DNA of 64,000 bases from an uncultured Clostridia bacterium (GTDB lineage: Bacteria; Bacillota; Clostridia; Christensenellales; Borkfalkiaceae): contig CANROE010000002.1 in the NCBI GenBank assembly GCA_947632195.1, positions 62,001 to 126,000 of the forward strand, given 5' to 3'. Position 1 is the first letter of the stretch. Each line of letters opens with the position of its first letter. The translations under genes were made by a program, and so were the position numbers. The notes beneath the pieces are model-generated. The model made no database searches. It was not told the origin of the DNA and saw only the letters and a list, made by a program, of their open reading frames with translations. Positions 35,301-44,850 of the stretch are shown piece after piece.

Positions 35301-38300
35301 ATTCTCCGAAAACAAATCGTACCAATCATCGAACGGTACTTTCCCGCCGCTCTCGTCAAATTCGCTTCCCTCAAACGCGACTTTCAAATCGTCAATGAGA
35401 TCGGACACTTCGTACTCGGTAAAGCCGTTTGTTCTGCCGTCGAGCCATTTGACGTCGGGCAGCTCCTTATCTAAAAAATCTTTTAGCGTCATCTTTTTAT
35501 CTTCGGTTTCCTCCCGTTCCGGTATTCCCATAAAAAACTCTCCTTCGTCATCCTCGTCGTCATCGGGCTCGAGCGGGGCGGCTTCCGTCTTGTCGTCCTG
35601 ATTCACGTCCGATATAACCGTCTCACTCTTATCAAGGCTCAATTCCTCGTTGAGCTGTGCCTGTTCTGCCAAAAGCGCGTTGAGCTGTTCTTCATGCTCA
35701 AACGGTTGCTGTTCCTGTGCTTTTGCTGCCGCCAAGTTTTGTTTCAACGATTCAAGTCTTTCCGCAATGTTCTTTTCGACTTCGGGAAGTGCTTTTATGT
35801 TGTTGTCAAGCCTTGTGATGATGCCAAGACCGCTCGTTCCGATCTCCATCTCATACCGTCCGTTCGCGGTAAGATATACCGACCGCGTTTCACTGAGAAA
35901 TGCCATCGGTTTCATGCTGATCTTAAAACCGTAGTATTCGCCGACAACCGTTTCGGGTGGACTTGTCTGCAAAGCGGAAAGCAGCGCCTCCCCGCCCGCT
36001 TTTTTCTCCGTATAGACAACGCCGTTCACGCTGATCGAGAAAGGGTCGGGGCGGTAGTTTTCTTTGACGAGTTCAATGTCCGCGCGGATGCGCTCCAAAA
36101 TCAATGTCTGCTGCTGAATATTTTCCGGCAATTCCCGCCGTATCTTGTACTGCAAATTGTAGAGGTTATTTCGGTATTCTCCCTCCAAAAGCCGAAGTTG
36201 GGAAATCTCGTTGTCCACTTCGAACTTTCGCTTGATCTTGGGGTTTGCGGAAGTGATCGCCTTGATCTCCCCATAGGTGAGCGTTGCTTCGTCAATATCG
36301 TCCGTCACGCGGACCGTAAGATCGCCGCGATTGATCTGAGAAATGAACCGCTGTTTGTTTTCGAGTATCTGATAGGAATAGCTGTCAAAGGTACGCTCCA
36401 TGACATAGGTGAAGATCTGCACCTTTTGGTTGGTGTTCCCTTGGCGGATTATGCGCCCCTCCCGCTGCTCCATATCGCTCGGGCGGTAGGGCGTGTCGAG
36501 ATGATGAAGGGCAACGAGGTGTTTTTGCACGTTCGTCCCCGCGCCGCACTTCTCGGTACTGCCGATGAGAACGCGCACCTTTCCGCTGTTCACTGCGTCG
36601 AATAACTTCTGCTTTTGCTCCTCTGTTTTGGCATCGTGGATGAACGCGATCTCCTGTTCGGGGATCCCCCGTTCTACGAGCTTATGTTTGAGGTCGTTAT
36701 AGACATCGAAATCCACGCCATAGACATATTCCTCGTACCGTTTCTTGGGAGTCGATAGGTCGCAAAACACGATCTGCGTCCCCTTTTGCTCCGCCGTATT
36801 CTCCCACACTTCGAGAATGCGCAAGACGCATTCGTTGATCTTGCTCCCCGGCTCGTCCTCTGCCGTCCTTTCATGGCAGCGCGGATCGAGGGCAAGTTTC
36901 TTTCCGTCCGAGGTGACTTTGAGCATATTGTCATCGTGCGGATCGACGCCGCCGGAACTGATGCGCTCTGCCCGCTTTGCGATCTCTTCCGCGTATTCGA
37001 TCACCCTGTCGCTCGGTTTGAGTTTGACGATCATGCGCTCCGCTTCGGGAACGTCGAGCTTTACCTGTTCGCTCGTCTGCACGTCCGCGAAACTGCGGTA
37101 GAGTTTCAGAAGTTCGGGCAGATTGGTAAACTTCGCAAACCGCGTCTTGGTCTTATATCCCTTACCGCTCGGCGAAAGTTCCATTGCCGTCACCGTTTCC
37201 CCGAAGTCTGCCGCCCAACCGTCGAAATAGGTGATCCCCAAGTCTTTCAGTACATTCGGCTGCAAATAGGTCTGCATGGTGTACATCTCTGTCATGGAAT
37301 TGCTGATCGGCGTACCCGTTGCAAATACCACGCCCTTGTCGCCGCCGTGCAATTCTTGGAGATACTCGCATTTGAGTTTTAAGTCCGTCGCCCGTTGGCT
37401 CGCCGAAGAAGAATTGATCCCCGACACGTTGTTCATCTTGGTGTAGAGGAACAAATTCTTGTAGAAGTGCGCTTCGTCGATAAAAAGGTAGTCCACGCCG
37501 AGGTTTTCAAACGTGAGAATGCTATCCTTTTTGGTGTCGTCCATGAGCTTTTTGAGAGCCGCTTCCCTGCTCTTTTTGACCCGCATGAGGTTCTTGACCG
37601 AACTGTGACCCCCGCCGTATTGTTCTTCCTGCGCCTTGATCGTGTCCTCGATCGCTTGCAGCTCTTCTTCCATCTTTCTTACTTGCCGCTCTTTGGACAC
37701 GGGGATCTTCGCAAACGAGCTTTGCGCCATGATGATTCCGTCCCAGTCTCCCATGGCGACTTTGGACACAAACTCCTTCCGCTTTGCCTCGGTGAGATCT
37801 TCCTTTCTTGCGATCAGAAGTTTGGCGTTCGGATAGAGTTTCCGCCACTCGCTTGCCCATTGCTTTACCAAGTGATTGGGTACGGCAAAGAGCGGCTTTT
37901 TGGCGATCCCGTACTGCCGAAGTTTCATCGCCGCCGCTGCCATCGTAAACGTCTTTCCGCTGCCGACAACATGGTGCAAAAGAGTACTTTCGGGGTTTAC
38001 GATGATACGGTGAACGGCGTTCTTTTGGTGCGGGCGAAGTTCGATCGCGGGGTTCATTTCGGGAAACCGAAGATAGCTTCCGTCATAGCTCGGCAAACGG
38101 ATGCGGTTGAACAGCGCATTATACGTCCGCTCCAAGTCCTCGCGGCGGTCGGGGTCGGCAAAGACCCACTTTTGGAATGCCGCTTTGATCTGGCTCTGTC
38201 TCTCCCGTGCGGCAATCGTTTCGGGCTTGTTCAGAACGCGCTTTTCATGCCCGTCCTCCTCCACCGTGTCATAAATGGAGGTGTCCCGAAGGTTCAGCGC

Positions 38301-41300
38301 GTCCTCGAACAGCCTTATTGCCGGCGCACGAGCCGTCCCATAGACGTTTGTCTGTTTTGTCTCCGTGATACGTTTCACCGTCTGTGACTGCTCCACGCGC
38401 CAACTCGAATCATGAGGGTTATAAAACAGTCTCACCTCATCGTAATAGTAAGGGATCGCTTTTAATCCGACGAGCTCACAGAAAAACTCTTTGTAGTACT
38501 TCTTGTCCACCCAACTCGCGCCGAGCCGAACGGAGATCTCGCTTGCCTTGAGCGGCGTCGGTTGGACTTCTTGAAGCGCCTTGACGTTCTTTTCAAACCC
38601 CATGCCGGGAAATGCCTGAACGCTCCTCTGCGCCTCGCCCAACTTTTGAACAACGTCGCCCGACAAGTACTCCTCGGCTCCCACAAAACCCGTGTATTTG
38701 TCCGAAGGATCGACTTTCGGCGGGTCGCGGAATACTGCCTCTCTCAGTTCGGAAAGCACGGTGTCGTAGTCCTTTTTTGTGAGTTCTTCGATATAGGAGA
38801 TGTCTACTTTCCCGTGTTCGTTTTTGGAGATCTGCAAGGCTTCAAAGCAATCGTTCGTAGAAGTTATGACCGTGTACGGTCTGATTGTCCGCTTGGAAAA
38901 GATGTCTGCCTTTGAGACCGCCTTCGTTTCGTCGTCTATGGACTCCGCCGCAAACAAGAGTGCGCTGTCCCCGTCCTCCTTGATAAGCCGCGCATTCGTC
39001 TTGCTGTTCAGATAGCCGTAATGACGGACAAACATATCATAGTGATAATTCAACTGCCGCTGCTCTGCCGCAAGCTGTTCGTCCGTACAGCCTTTGACCT
39101 GCATGTCGAGGATGCGCCGAAGTTCGTCCCGCAACGAGATCATGTCCCGCAGGCGGTAGTACGCGTCCTTCGGGGTCTTGGGGATCGGCTGTTCCACCAT
39201 GCTGTCCCCGACGCGCATGAATAGCTTCCCGCCTCTTGCCACATAGCAAAGCGGCCTTACGTTTTCGTCCGCTTCGTTTCCCCTCTCCTCGTCCTCAACC
39301 TTTTCGGGGTTTTTGTAAAAGTCCGAAGGAAGTTTTTCGATCGCCTCCCTCAAAGCAACGCTTAATTCCCGTCCGTCCGACTTAACTGTAATGTCCTCGG
39401 CATTATACAGTCCCTTTTCTTTGGCGAAGGTGCCGAGCACCATTTCGGGATGCGACAAAAAGTAGCAGTTGACTTCAAAGCCTTCTTCGGTCTTTTCCGT
39501 CGTAAGCCATTCGGTGTTTTCCGCGGTAACAGCCGCTTTCTCTTCCCGCTTTCGGAAGAATAAAATATCCGAAACGACTTCCGTTCCCGCTGTCCTTTTG
39601 AACGCGGTATTGGGGAGACGGATCGCGCCGAGAAGTTCCGCACGTTCGGCAAGATATTTCCTCACGGCGGGGTTCGCCTTATCCATTGTCCCCTTGCTCG
39701 TGATGACCGCCATGATCCCGTTCGGTTTCAGCTTGTCAATGCTCTTTGCAAGGAAATAATCGTGGATGTAAAAATTTTGCCCCGCATATTCGCTGTCATA
39801 GACCGAATAGCCGCCGAACGGCACGTTCCCGACCACAAGATCAAAGAAATCGTTGGAAAAATGCGTCTCCTCGTAGCCCTTGATCTGAATGTTCGCCTGC
39901 GGATAGAGTTTATGGGCGATCTTTCCCGTTAGGCTGTCCAGTTCCACGCCATAGAGTTTGGCCCCTTCCATCACCTCATCGGGCATATAGCCGAAGAAGT
40001 TGCCCGTACCCATAGCAGGCTCCAAAATACGGTTATTGCCTCTTACGCCAAAACGGTGCAGCGCGGCGAAGATACCGTCTATAACTTCCCTCGAAGTGTA
40101 GTGCGCGTTCAGGGTACTGCCCTTTGCAAACTCATACTCTTGGGGGGTGAGCAAATTTTTCAGTTCTTCGTATTCTTTGTGCCACTCCGCGTTCCGTTCG
40201 TCGAACGCCTGTGAAATGCCGCCCCAACCGACAAAACCCGCAAGCGTTTTCCGCTCGCTTTCGGTGGGGTATCGCACTTCCGAGGAGAGCCTCTTGACGA
40301 GCTTTATCGCCTCGACATTGTTTTTGAAGCGCGTCTTTGCCCCGCCAAGCTCGCTTTGGTCGAAGCCGATTGCGGAAAGGTCTGTATTCTCCGCTTTCTC
40401 CGCGCCCTGCGCGGGGGAAGCGGACTGCCCGTCCGAAGCGGTGAGCGGGGGAAACCCTTCCCCTTCCTCCTGCGTGGACTCATCTTCTTTTACCTCTGCA
40501 TTCGGGCAATAATCAAGAAAGAAAACGACATCTATGCACTCGTCGTCTGAGGTAATGTCCGCGACTTCCGCCCGACCCGCAAGCTCCTTCTCTATCTCGT
40601 CGATGTGCTCCCTTACAAACGCCTCGTCCTCTCTGAAATCTTCAAAGTAGAAGATCCAACCGCCTTCAAAGGTGAGTTCCGTTCCGTTATGAACAAGAAT
40701 GTCTGCAATGCTTTTAACGGCGGCTTTTTGGTATTTTTGCCAATATTCGGGATTCCACTCTTCCAAAGAGCGATCGATCACACCATTCCACCATTTGATG
40801 AAGGCGGTTTGCTCGTCCTCGGAGGCTCTTTCAAATTCAATGCTCCCGTCCTTTGCATCCGGGCTTTCCGAGGTGATAAGGTATCCCTCAAAGAGCGCAT
40901 TTTTACGGCCTATTATTCCTTTATCGTATAGTTCCCGCAGCGGGATCGCCTCGTCGCAATCTTCCTCGTAACAGTAATATCCGTTTTCCAAAGTACCGCA
41001 TTTGATCGCTTCGGGAGATAAAATGTTCAGAGCAAGATTCTTGGCTATCATTACGCCGCCATGTCCTGCCGTTGAAACGGAATAAATTCCTTTTGCGATC
41101 GTTTTGCATGATTGCACCTCGCCCCACATGGAATCGTGCGGCTCATTGCCCATAAACCGGGCATAGAGGGCAAGTTCATCTTCTCCCGCTTTCGATAACT
41201 CCCGAAAAGGATTTTTCGTCCGGACCGTTTGCTTTTTAGGCTCTTGAAGATACTCGTCGTTTTCGATCAGAGCGCAAACTCTGTCCGCAAACTCTTTCCA

Positions 41301-43673
41301 CAACAAATTGAAGCGGTTTACAGTATTTCCCGCAGAATCGTATTCCTTGATCCATACTGCCATGCTGTCAAACTCTGCCCTGTAAAACTCGCTCGCCTCG
41401 ACGCTCGTCCCGTATTCTTTGGAAAGAAACGCCGCAAAGTCCGCATGGTTCGTCGTCTTGGCGTATTCGTCCAAAATGCGCTGTTTGCGCTCTTGCGGCG
41501 TACCGACGATGACGCTTTTCAAAAGTGCCTTCTTCTTTCTTTCGGCTTCCTCTCTGTCTCTTTGAAGCGCACTCTGCTGTTCCTTGTATTTTTCATATTC
41601 CGCTTTCTCCTCGTCCGAAAAATACAAGCCGTCATCTATGAGATCGGCAATCCTGACGGCGACTTCGTCCCATTTCAGAAACGTTTGTTGAAGATATTCT
41701 CCGTTTTCGTCGCGCAACGCCATTTTCATGCCCTTGGGGTCATGCCATTGTTCGTCGCCGCTTGGTCCGCTATAACCGCCTGTGCCATACTCGCTTTTCA
41801 GAAAGTTGGCAAAGTCCTTTTTCGTAGGGTTGGTGTTGTACCTATCGTATATGCGATATTTCCCATTTTCAAAGCCGCTGCCGTATTCGAGTTGGCGTTC
41901 GATCATCTCCTCTGCGGGCGTTTTTTCTTTCGGCAAAAAGAGATCAAAGAGCGTAGGCTGCTTGCGTTCCCGTTGTTTGATGCCCTGTTCGGGCTTTGAA
42001 CTCCGATTTTTCTTGCCCGCCGCGGGTTCTTCTGTGCTTACAACCGTTTCTTCCTCGCGATCTTCTTTCTCCCAACTTTGGTCGTATTCGTATTCCTCAT
42101 AATCTTCGCCGTCCTCCCATTCCTCCTCATCTTCTTCATCGGAAAACTGCTCCGTTGTCTCCGCTATGCTGTTTTCGGGCTGTTCGTCCTCCCGACGCAT
42201 TTCGGGAACGGGAACTTCTCCACGCGCTTCCGCCCGGGAAAGGATATATTTCGGTTCCCCCTCTTTTTCAAGGAGTATGACAGGGTGATTTTCAAGAATC
42301 TTTTCCAAATATCGATCCGTGACGTGATAGGGAAATCCGCACATGGGAACGCGCCCCGGTGCGCCTACCTCCCGCCCTGTAAGCGTCAGATCAAGTTCTT
42401 CGGAAACAGTAACCGCTTTCTCGCCGATGACTTCAAAAAAGTCTCCCAAGCGATATAAAATAACGGCGTTCGGATAGTACTCTTGATAGGAAAAATATCT
42501 TTCGTAAAGCGGAGTATATTTCGGGCGTTTCCCTTTCCTCGACGCAGACGGTTTCGGTGCGGAGAGCGGAACGGTAATGTTCTCGCTTTCCGTCTCACTC
42601 CTTTCTTCTTGAATCAGCTTGTCCTGTTCGGACAATGCCTCCCCAATCTCCTCCGCCGTCCATTCTTCGCCGTCCGTTTGGGACGGGGGCGGAAGCTCCG
42701 TGATATTCTCACGCCCCTCCTCTCGGAGTAGCTCGTCCTGTTCGGACAATGCCTCCTCGATCTCCTCTGCCGTCCATTCTTCCTCGTCCGTTTGGGACGG
42801 GGGCGGAAGCTCCGTGATGTTCTCACGCCCTTCCTCTCGAAGCGGCTCGTCCTGTTCGGACAATGCCTCCCCGATCTCCTCTGCTGTCCATTCTTTCTCG
42901 TCTGTTTGAGCGCCCGGAAGTTCTGCGATGTTCTCGCTCCCTTCTTCGGGCAAAGCAGGCAATTCACCCTGTTCGGGTTGCGCCTCTATGCCCGTTCTCT
43001 CCTGTTCGGAGGGTTCGGTACTTTCCCACGCTCTCAAACGCTTCCTGCGGTATGCTTGGATGACTTCATCGCGCATGACCGACGCAAGAAGAATGACTTC
43101 ATTGAACAGTTCGCCGTTTTCTTCATAGGAATAGGGCATACCGTGGAGCTTGATCTCCTCTTTGGGTTTGCCCGCAGAACAATACAGCGAATAGGCGACC
43201 CCCTCATATAAAAACGTGTTCCGTTTTTCATCCTCGGAAAGATAGCCGTAGTCCGATAAGTAGTGTTCTACCCCGCGTTCTATCCTTTGATAATCGCTGC
43301 CGCTTTCTTCAAAAAGATTTGAGCCGTTCAGCTCGTCTATCCCCTGCAAAAGCCGCCGTATTTGTATGTATTGGCTTTGATATTTGAGTTCGCCTTGCGT
43401 GTCTTTTTCATCAAAGACGTGCCGCCTCTGTCCGAAACGGTCAAAGTAGGCGATCCCTTTCCGTCCTTTGATGATCCATCTCCCATACGCGTTCCAATCC
43501 GCAAGAGAATAACAAATCTCCGCGTCCGGACGCGCCATGATGATTTGACAGGCATCATAAATTTCAAGGTGCGGGTTCAACGCTTTGAAACGGTAGAATG
43601 CCCGAATGCTTTCATCGTCCGATAAAATCTGCGCAAGTGCTTCCTGCCGCGACATCGGTCTATCCGGAATCAA
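32382..43673 (-). CDS. Giant 3763-aa multidomain protein: MutS-I-like, N6 DNA methylase, SNF2 helicase, DUF3849-like, C-terminal primase-polymerase-like region
   Basis: MutS-I-like YYPNAVILYRLGDFFEVIGEKAVTVSEELDLTLTGR; methylase ILEPAMGTGNFFG...NVPFG; helicase HVVGSGKTFTMAAAAMKLRQ, DEAHFYKN, ATGTPISN, QREGRIIRQGN; C-term NGCVALAYALDGKDGIACFDVDDC. Confidence 0.85.
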   Translation of the reverse strand: MIPDRPMSRQEALAQILSDDESIRAFYRFKALNPHLEIYDACQIIMARPDAEICYSLADWNAYGRWIIKGRKGIAYFDRFGQRRHVFDEKDTQGELKYQSQYIQIRRLLQGIDELNGSNLFEESGSDYQRIERGVEHYLSDYGYLSEDEKRNTFLYEGVAYSLYCSAGKPKEEIKLHGMPYSYEENGELFNEVILLASVMRDEVIQAYRRKRLRAWESTEPSEQERTGIEAQPEQGELPALPEEGSENIAELPGAQTDEKEWTAEEIGEALSEQDEPLREEGRENITELPPPSQTDEEEWTAEEIEEALSEQDELLREEGRENITELPPPSQTDGEEWTAEEIGEALSEQDKLIQEERSETESENITVPLSAPKPSASRKGKRPKYTPLYERYFSYQEYYPNAVILYRLGDFFEVIGEKAVTVSEELDLTLTGREVGAPGRVPMCGFPYHVTDRYLEKILENHPVILLEKEGEPKYILSRAEARGEVPVPEMRREDEQPENSIAETTEQFSDEEDEEEWEDGEDYEEYEYDQSWEKEDREEETVVSTEEPAAGKKNRSSKPEQGIKQRERKQPTLFDLFLPKEKTPAEEMIERQLEYGSGFENGKYRIYDRYNTNPTKKDFANFLKSEYGTGGYSGPSGDEQWHDPKGMKMALRDENGEYLQQTFLKWDEVAVRIADLIDDGLYFSDEEKAEYEKYKEQQSALQRDREEAERKKKALLKSVIVGTPQERKQRILDEYAKTTNHADFAAFLSKEYGTSVEASEFYRAEFDSMAVWIKEYDSAGNTVNRFNLLWKEFADRVCALIENDEYLQEPKKQTVRTKNPFRELSKAGEDELALYARFMGNEPHDSMWGEVQSCKTIAKGIYSVSTAGHGGVMIAKNLALNILSPEAIKCGTLENGYYCYEEDCDEAIPLRELYDKGIIGRKNALFEGYLITSESPDAKDGSIEFERASEDEQTAFIKWWNGVIDRSLEEWNPEYWQKYQKAAVKSIADILVHNGTELTFEGGWIFYFEDFREDEAFVREHIDEIEKELAGRAEVADITSDDECIDVVFFLDYCPNAEVKEDESTQEEGEGFPPLTASDGQSASPAQGAEKAENTDLSAIGFDQSELGGAKTRFKNNVEAIKLVKRLSSEVRYPTESERKTLAGFVGWGGISQAFDERNAEWHKEYEELKNLLTPQEYEFAKGSTLNAHYTSREVIDGIFAALHRFGVRGNNRILEPAMGTGNFFGYMPDEVMEGAKLYGVELDSLTGKIAHKLYPQANIQIKGYEETHFSNDFFDLVVGNVPFGGYSVYDSEYAGQNFYIHDYFLAKSIDKLKPNGIMAVITSKGTMDKANPAVRKYLAERAELLGAIRLPNTAFKRTAGTEVVSDILFFRKREEKAAVTAENTEWLTTEKTEEGFEVNCYFLSHPEMVLGTFAKEKGLYNAEDITVKSDGRELSVALREAIEKLPSDFYKNPEKVEDEERGNEADENVRPLCYVARGGKLFMRVGDSMVEQPIPKTPKDAYYRLRDMISLRDELRRILDMQVKGCTDEQLAAEQRQLNYHYDMFVRHYGYLNSKTNARLIKEDGDSALLFAAESIDDETKAVSKADIFSKRTIRPYTVITSTNDCFEALQISKNEHGKVDISYIEELTKKDYDTVLSELREAVFRDPPKVDPSDKYTGFVGAEEYLSGDVVQKLGEAQRSVQAFPGMGFEKNVKALQEVQPTPLKASEISVRLGASWVDKKYYKEFFCELVGLKAIPYYYDEVRLFYNPHDSSWRVEQSQTVKRITETKQTNVYGTARAPAIRLFEDALNLRDTSIYDTVEEDGHEKRVLNKPETIAARERQSQIKAAFQKWVFADPDRREDLERTYNALFNRIRLPSYDGSYLRFPEMNPAIELRPHQKNAVHRIIVNPESTLLHHVVGSGKTFTMAAAAMKLRQYGIAKKPLFAVPNHLVKQWASEWRKLYPNAKLLIARKEDLTEAKRKEFVSKVAMGDWDGIIMAQSSFAKIPVSKERQVRKMEEELQAIEDTIKAQEEQYGGGHSSVKNLMRVKKSREAALKKLMDDTKKDSILTFENLGVDYLFIDEAHFYKNLFLYTKMNNVSGINSSSASQRATDLKLKCEYLQELHGGDKGVVFATGTPISNSMTEMYTMQTYLQPNVLKDLGITYFDGWAADFGETVTAMELSPSGKGYKTKTRFAKFTNLPELLKLYRSFADVQTSEQVKLDVPEAERMIVKLKPSDRVIEYAEEIAKRAERISSGGVDPHDDNMLKVTSDGKKLALDPRCHERTAEDEPGSKINECVLRILEVWENTAEQKGTQIVFCDLSTPKKRYEEYVYGVDFDVYNDLKHKLVERGIPEQEIAFIHDAKTEEQKQKLFDAVNSGKVRVLIGSTEKCGAGTNVQKHLVALHHLDTPYRPSDMEQREGRIIRQGNTNQKVQIFTYVMERTFDSYSYQILENKQRFISQINRGDLTVRVTDDIDEATLTYGEIKAITSANPKIKRKFEVDNEISQLRLLEGEYRNNLYNLQYKIRRELPENIQQQTLILERIRADIELVKENYRPDPFSISVNGVVYTEKKAGGEALLSALQTSPPETVVGEYYGFKISMKPMAFLSETRSVYLTANGRYEMEIGTSGLGIITRLDNNIKALPEVEKNIAERLESLKQNLAAAKAQEQQPFEHEEQLNALLAEQAQLNEELSLDKSETVISDVNQDDKTEAAPLEPDDDEDDEGEFFMGIPEREETEDKKMTLKDFLDKELPDVKWLDGRTNGFTEYEVSDLIDDLKVAFEGSEFDESGGKVPFDDWYDLFSENELRPLLEERMTKEDETSEYRERTKHGYDVENIITHNGRDYAIVKRGKEFILGFGYDEKTGEWGQGYYGYESYEKAEGALYAYFDAHIAGTEKVDYEKLIRDSVEAEYQKFYQEELKKSPEDLITKDNYKIRFFNELSVFLGEDIHDNLSEGDLEALYADSPQILESLYDYYLSTEYASINNYSDIADMIRDYNDSYHEDIVEDRYSERVTIVQRPSYVIQPLYMQSFDYARENGELPMYRESYRLCEECKEGIEKTIGENFDGKYLKKGFEDKLIQQHGLDRVLTLCAYTVREHEWDRRFSDENKEWARSYPIPSQFQRGYLSLNTHPYVLNGFIDRVRKIKEKQEETKMPEQENSENTRKWLTFKVSANAAIHTYEKSTYMRMPQDNEELKDYTYNLFNNRMKESVESEERRGPFYEVRMASDEEVRLRNRDGEEKILSAEEFMNLVSGKGAEAYALGEREKFEFEIPAEAVIEARENFSILSMPNGSKYKGRRFTLPNGALSESENEGMLKVTLFDTYRANVRWGDSEVKISAKDLQEICRGTNAEDYTNHPAQMEEYREQENNIVFNVNEKAVLGEFERNALIKMPKGEYAGYACYIPNKFYSADTKQISLPEDFTLLLTDRANNRECSLSAEEFAAAHADKTEKDYTGYFVKPSEESKKAFEEVEKRLRENVPEEMRSRPNWVAVRTRQNNRTGRMDKFLIDIHTDNFAQSNNPETWADFDSACEYAKNNGCVALAYALDGKDGIACFDVDDCVNGTEWSENAYDCLEATRGTYTEKSVSGKGLHFFGKTTGLGDRKTFSRDGQTELYQKGQFIVVTGDRIGGTSLKSFDTPEVQQYLSDNFDERETWKGVGGGMEGLSQMDDRQVIEKAMNAYNGDTFKAYYSGEDLKNNPSNSDMALMNMLAFWCRHDVDQMLRINATSGLYRPDKSPDYYEHTARKACKSTPMLTLPKANNAAPRPGNSGGNGKA
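42610..42950. repeat. In-frame 114-bp tandem repeat (about 3 copies) inside the giant gene
   Basis: GTCCTGTTCGGACAATGCCT recurs at 42621, 42735, 42849; encodes EWTAEEI(G/E)EALSEQDxLxREEGRENITELPPPSQTDxE. Confidence 0.85.
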
Positions 43674-43963
43674 GCATGATCACCCCCTTTTCCCTCGTCA
43701 CCGAACACTTCTTGCCATACACGTTGGCGAATCCGTTCGGTTGGAAAACAAATTACTTCGAAGGCGGCTTTTGCGCCCATCAGATGGACAAGCCCCCGAA
43801 GCTGATATTGTTTGAACGCATCTTTTTCGCGAAGTTTCCGCTTAAACTCCTCCGGAGAAAGTTCCATCCTGAAAGCTATGTAGGGCTGCGTAAAACCGTT
43901 TTTGTATATCCATAATTTTAACTTGTGTTTATCAAGCACGCAGACGCTCAAATTTTCTTTCAT
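43670..43963 (-). CDS. Small XRE-like element protein
   Basis: 97 aa, KLKLWIYKNGFTQPYIAFRMELSPEEFKRKL; overlaps giant gene start. Confidence 0.55.
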   Translation of the reverse strand: MKENLSVCVLDKHKLKLWIYKNGFTQPYIAFRMELSPEEFKRKLREKDAFKQYQLRGLVHLMGAKAAFEVICFPTERIRQRVWQEVFGDEGKGGDHA

Positions 43964-44208
43964 CAGAACTCCTCTAAAATATCACTGTAGCGGCTGCGCT
44001 CCCCTGTGCGAAAGAACACCATGTCCATGACTTCTGCCGCGCCCAATTCCATGCACAAGATTTTCAGTTCTGCTCTTCCGATGGGAACTTCTTGCCTGAA
44101 ATGTTCGTATTCTTCGCGGCTGAAACCAAGTTCACCAAACAGCTCTCCTCCGCTTGCATATCCTTGCTCCTGGGCAAAGACGTCAAACCGCTCTTTGATC
44201 AGTTTCAT
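43963..44208 (-). CDS. Small element protein, weakly similar to preceding ORF
   Basis: 81 aa, immediately upstream and overlapping by about 1 nt. Confidence 0.55.
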   Translation of the reverse strand: MKLIKERFDVFAQEQGYASGGELFGELGFSREEYEHFRQEVPIGRAELKILCMELGAAEVMDMVFFRTGERSRYSDILEEF

Positions 44209-44278
44209 CTCCGTCCTCCTTTGAGTGAATTATCCATTTCACCTTAACAAGGACACGAGTTTTGAAAAGTACGTGGTC

Positions 44279-44806
44279 TCAAGACAAATTTTCTTCATCT
44301 TTCTCCAAAAATTTTTTTATAGAAGCGTAAATTCTCCTCATTGCATCGCATACCGATTGCTTTTCGATGCCAAATTGTTTTGCAACTTCGCTTTTCGTTT
44401 TCCCTTCAAAGAAAACCAATCTTATCATCTCCTGTTGCCGCGGAGTGAGCCGAGAAACCGCTCGTTGCAGTTTTGCATGTTCCTCTTCGGTTGTTTCCCG
44501 CTCTATGTATTCGGCTTCCGGATCCGAGCTTTTATCCTCGATCTCCACTTCGTAATCTACAAGCTTGTCCAAAGAGGTGATGTTTCCCAACGATGAGTTC
44601 CCTGCAAGATAATACGGACAACTTTCGCACCGCTCCTTGCACCGAACATAATAGCCGCCCGTCTCGCTTAATTTTCTGCACTTCCATGTGCGACGCTTCC
44701 TGCGCTGTTCCGCACGGATCGGACGGGTATACGCACGATACACTTCCTCATTGACCGCTACCTTTTCGCCTCTGACGATAAGATAAAACTCCTTCTTCTC
44801 TTCCAT
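44279..44806 (-). CDS. Sigma-70 family (region 4) sigma factor, element-type
   Basis: VSRLTPRQQEMIRLVFFEGKTKSEVAKQFGIEKQSVCDAMRRIYASIKKFL. Confidence 0.85.
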   Translation of the reverse strand: MEEKKEFYLIVRGEKVAVNEEVYRAYTRPIRAEQRRKRRTWKCRKLSETGGYYVRCKERCESCPYYLAGNSSLGNITSLDKLVDYEVEIEDKSSDPEAEYIERETTEEEHAKLQRAVSRLTPRQQEMIRLVFFEGKTKSEVAKQFGIEKQSVCDAMRRIYASIKKFLEKDEENLS

Positions 44807-44817
44807 TTTGAAATCCT

Positions 44818-44850
44818 CCGATTTTGATTTGCTTTGAAAATCGCAATCGG
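44818..44850 (-). promoter_or_regulatory. Shine-Dalgarno-overlapping hairpin in sigma factor leader
   Basis: CCGATT/AATCGG and GATTT/AAATC arms; same layout as 7437-7469. Confidence 0.6.

Noticed and set aside
42610-42950. Regular repeats considered as CRISPR array
   Set aside because: 114-bp direct tandem repeats are in-frame coding sequence with no unique spacers.
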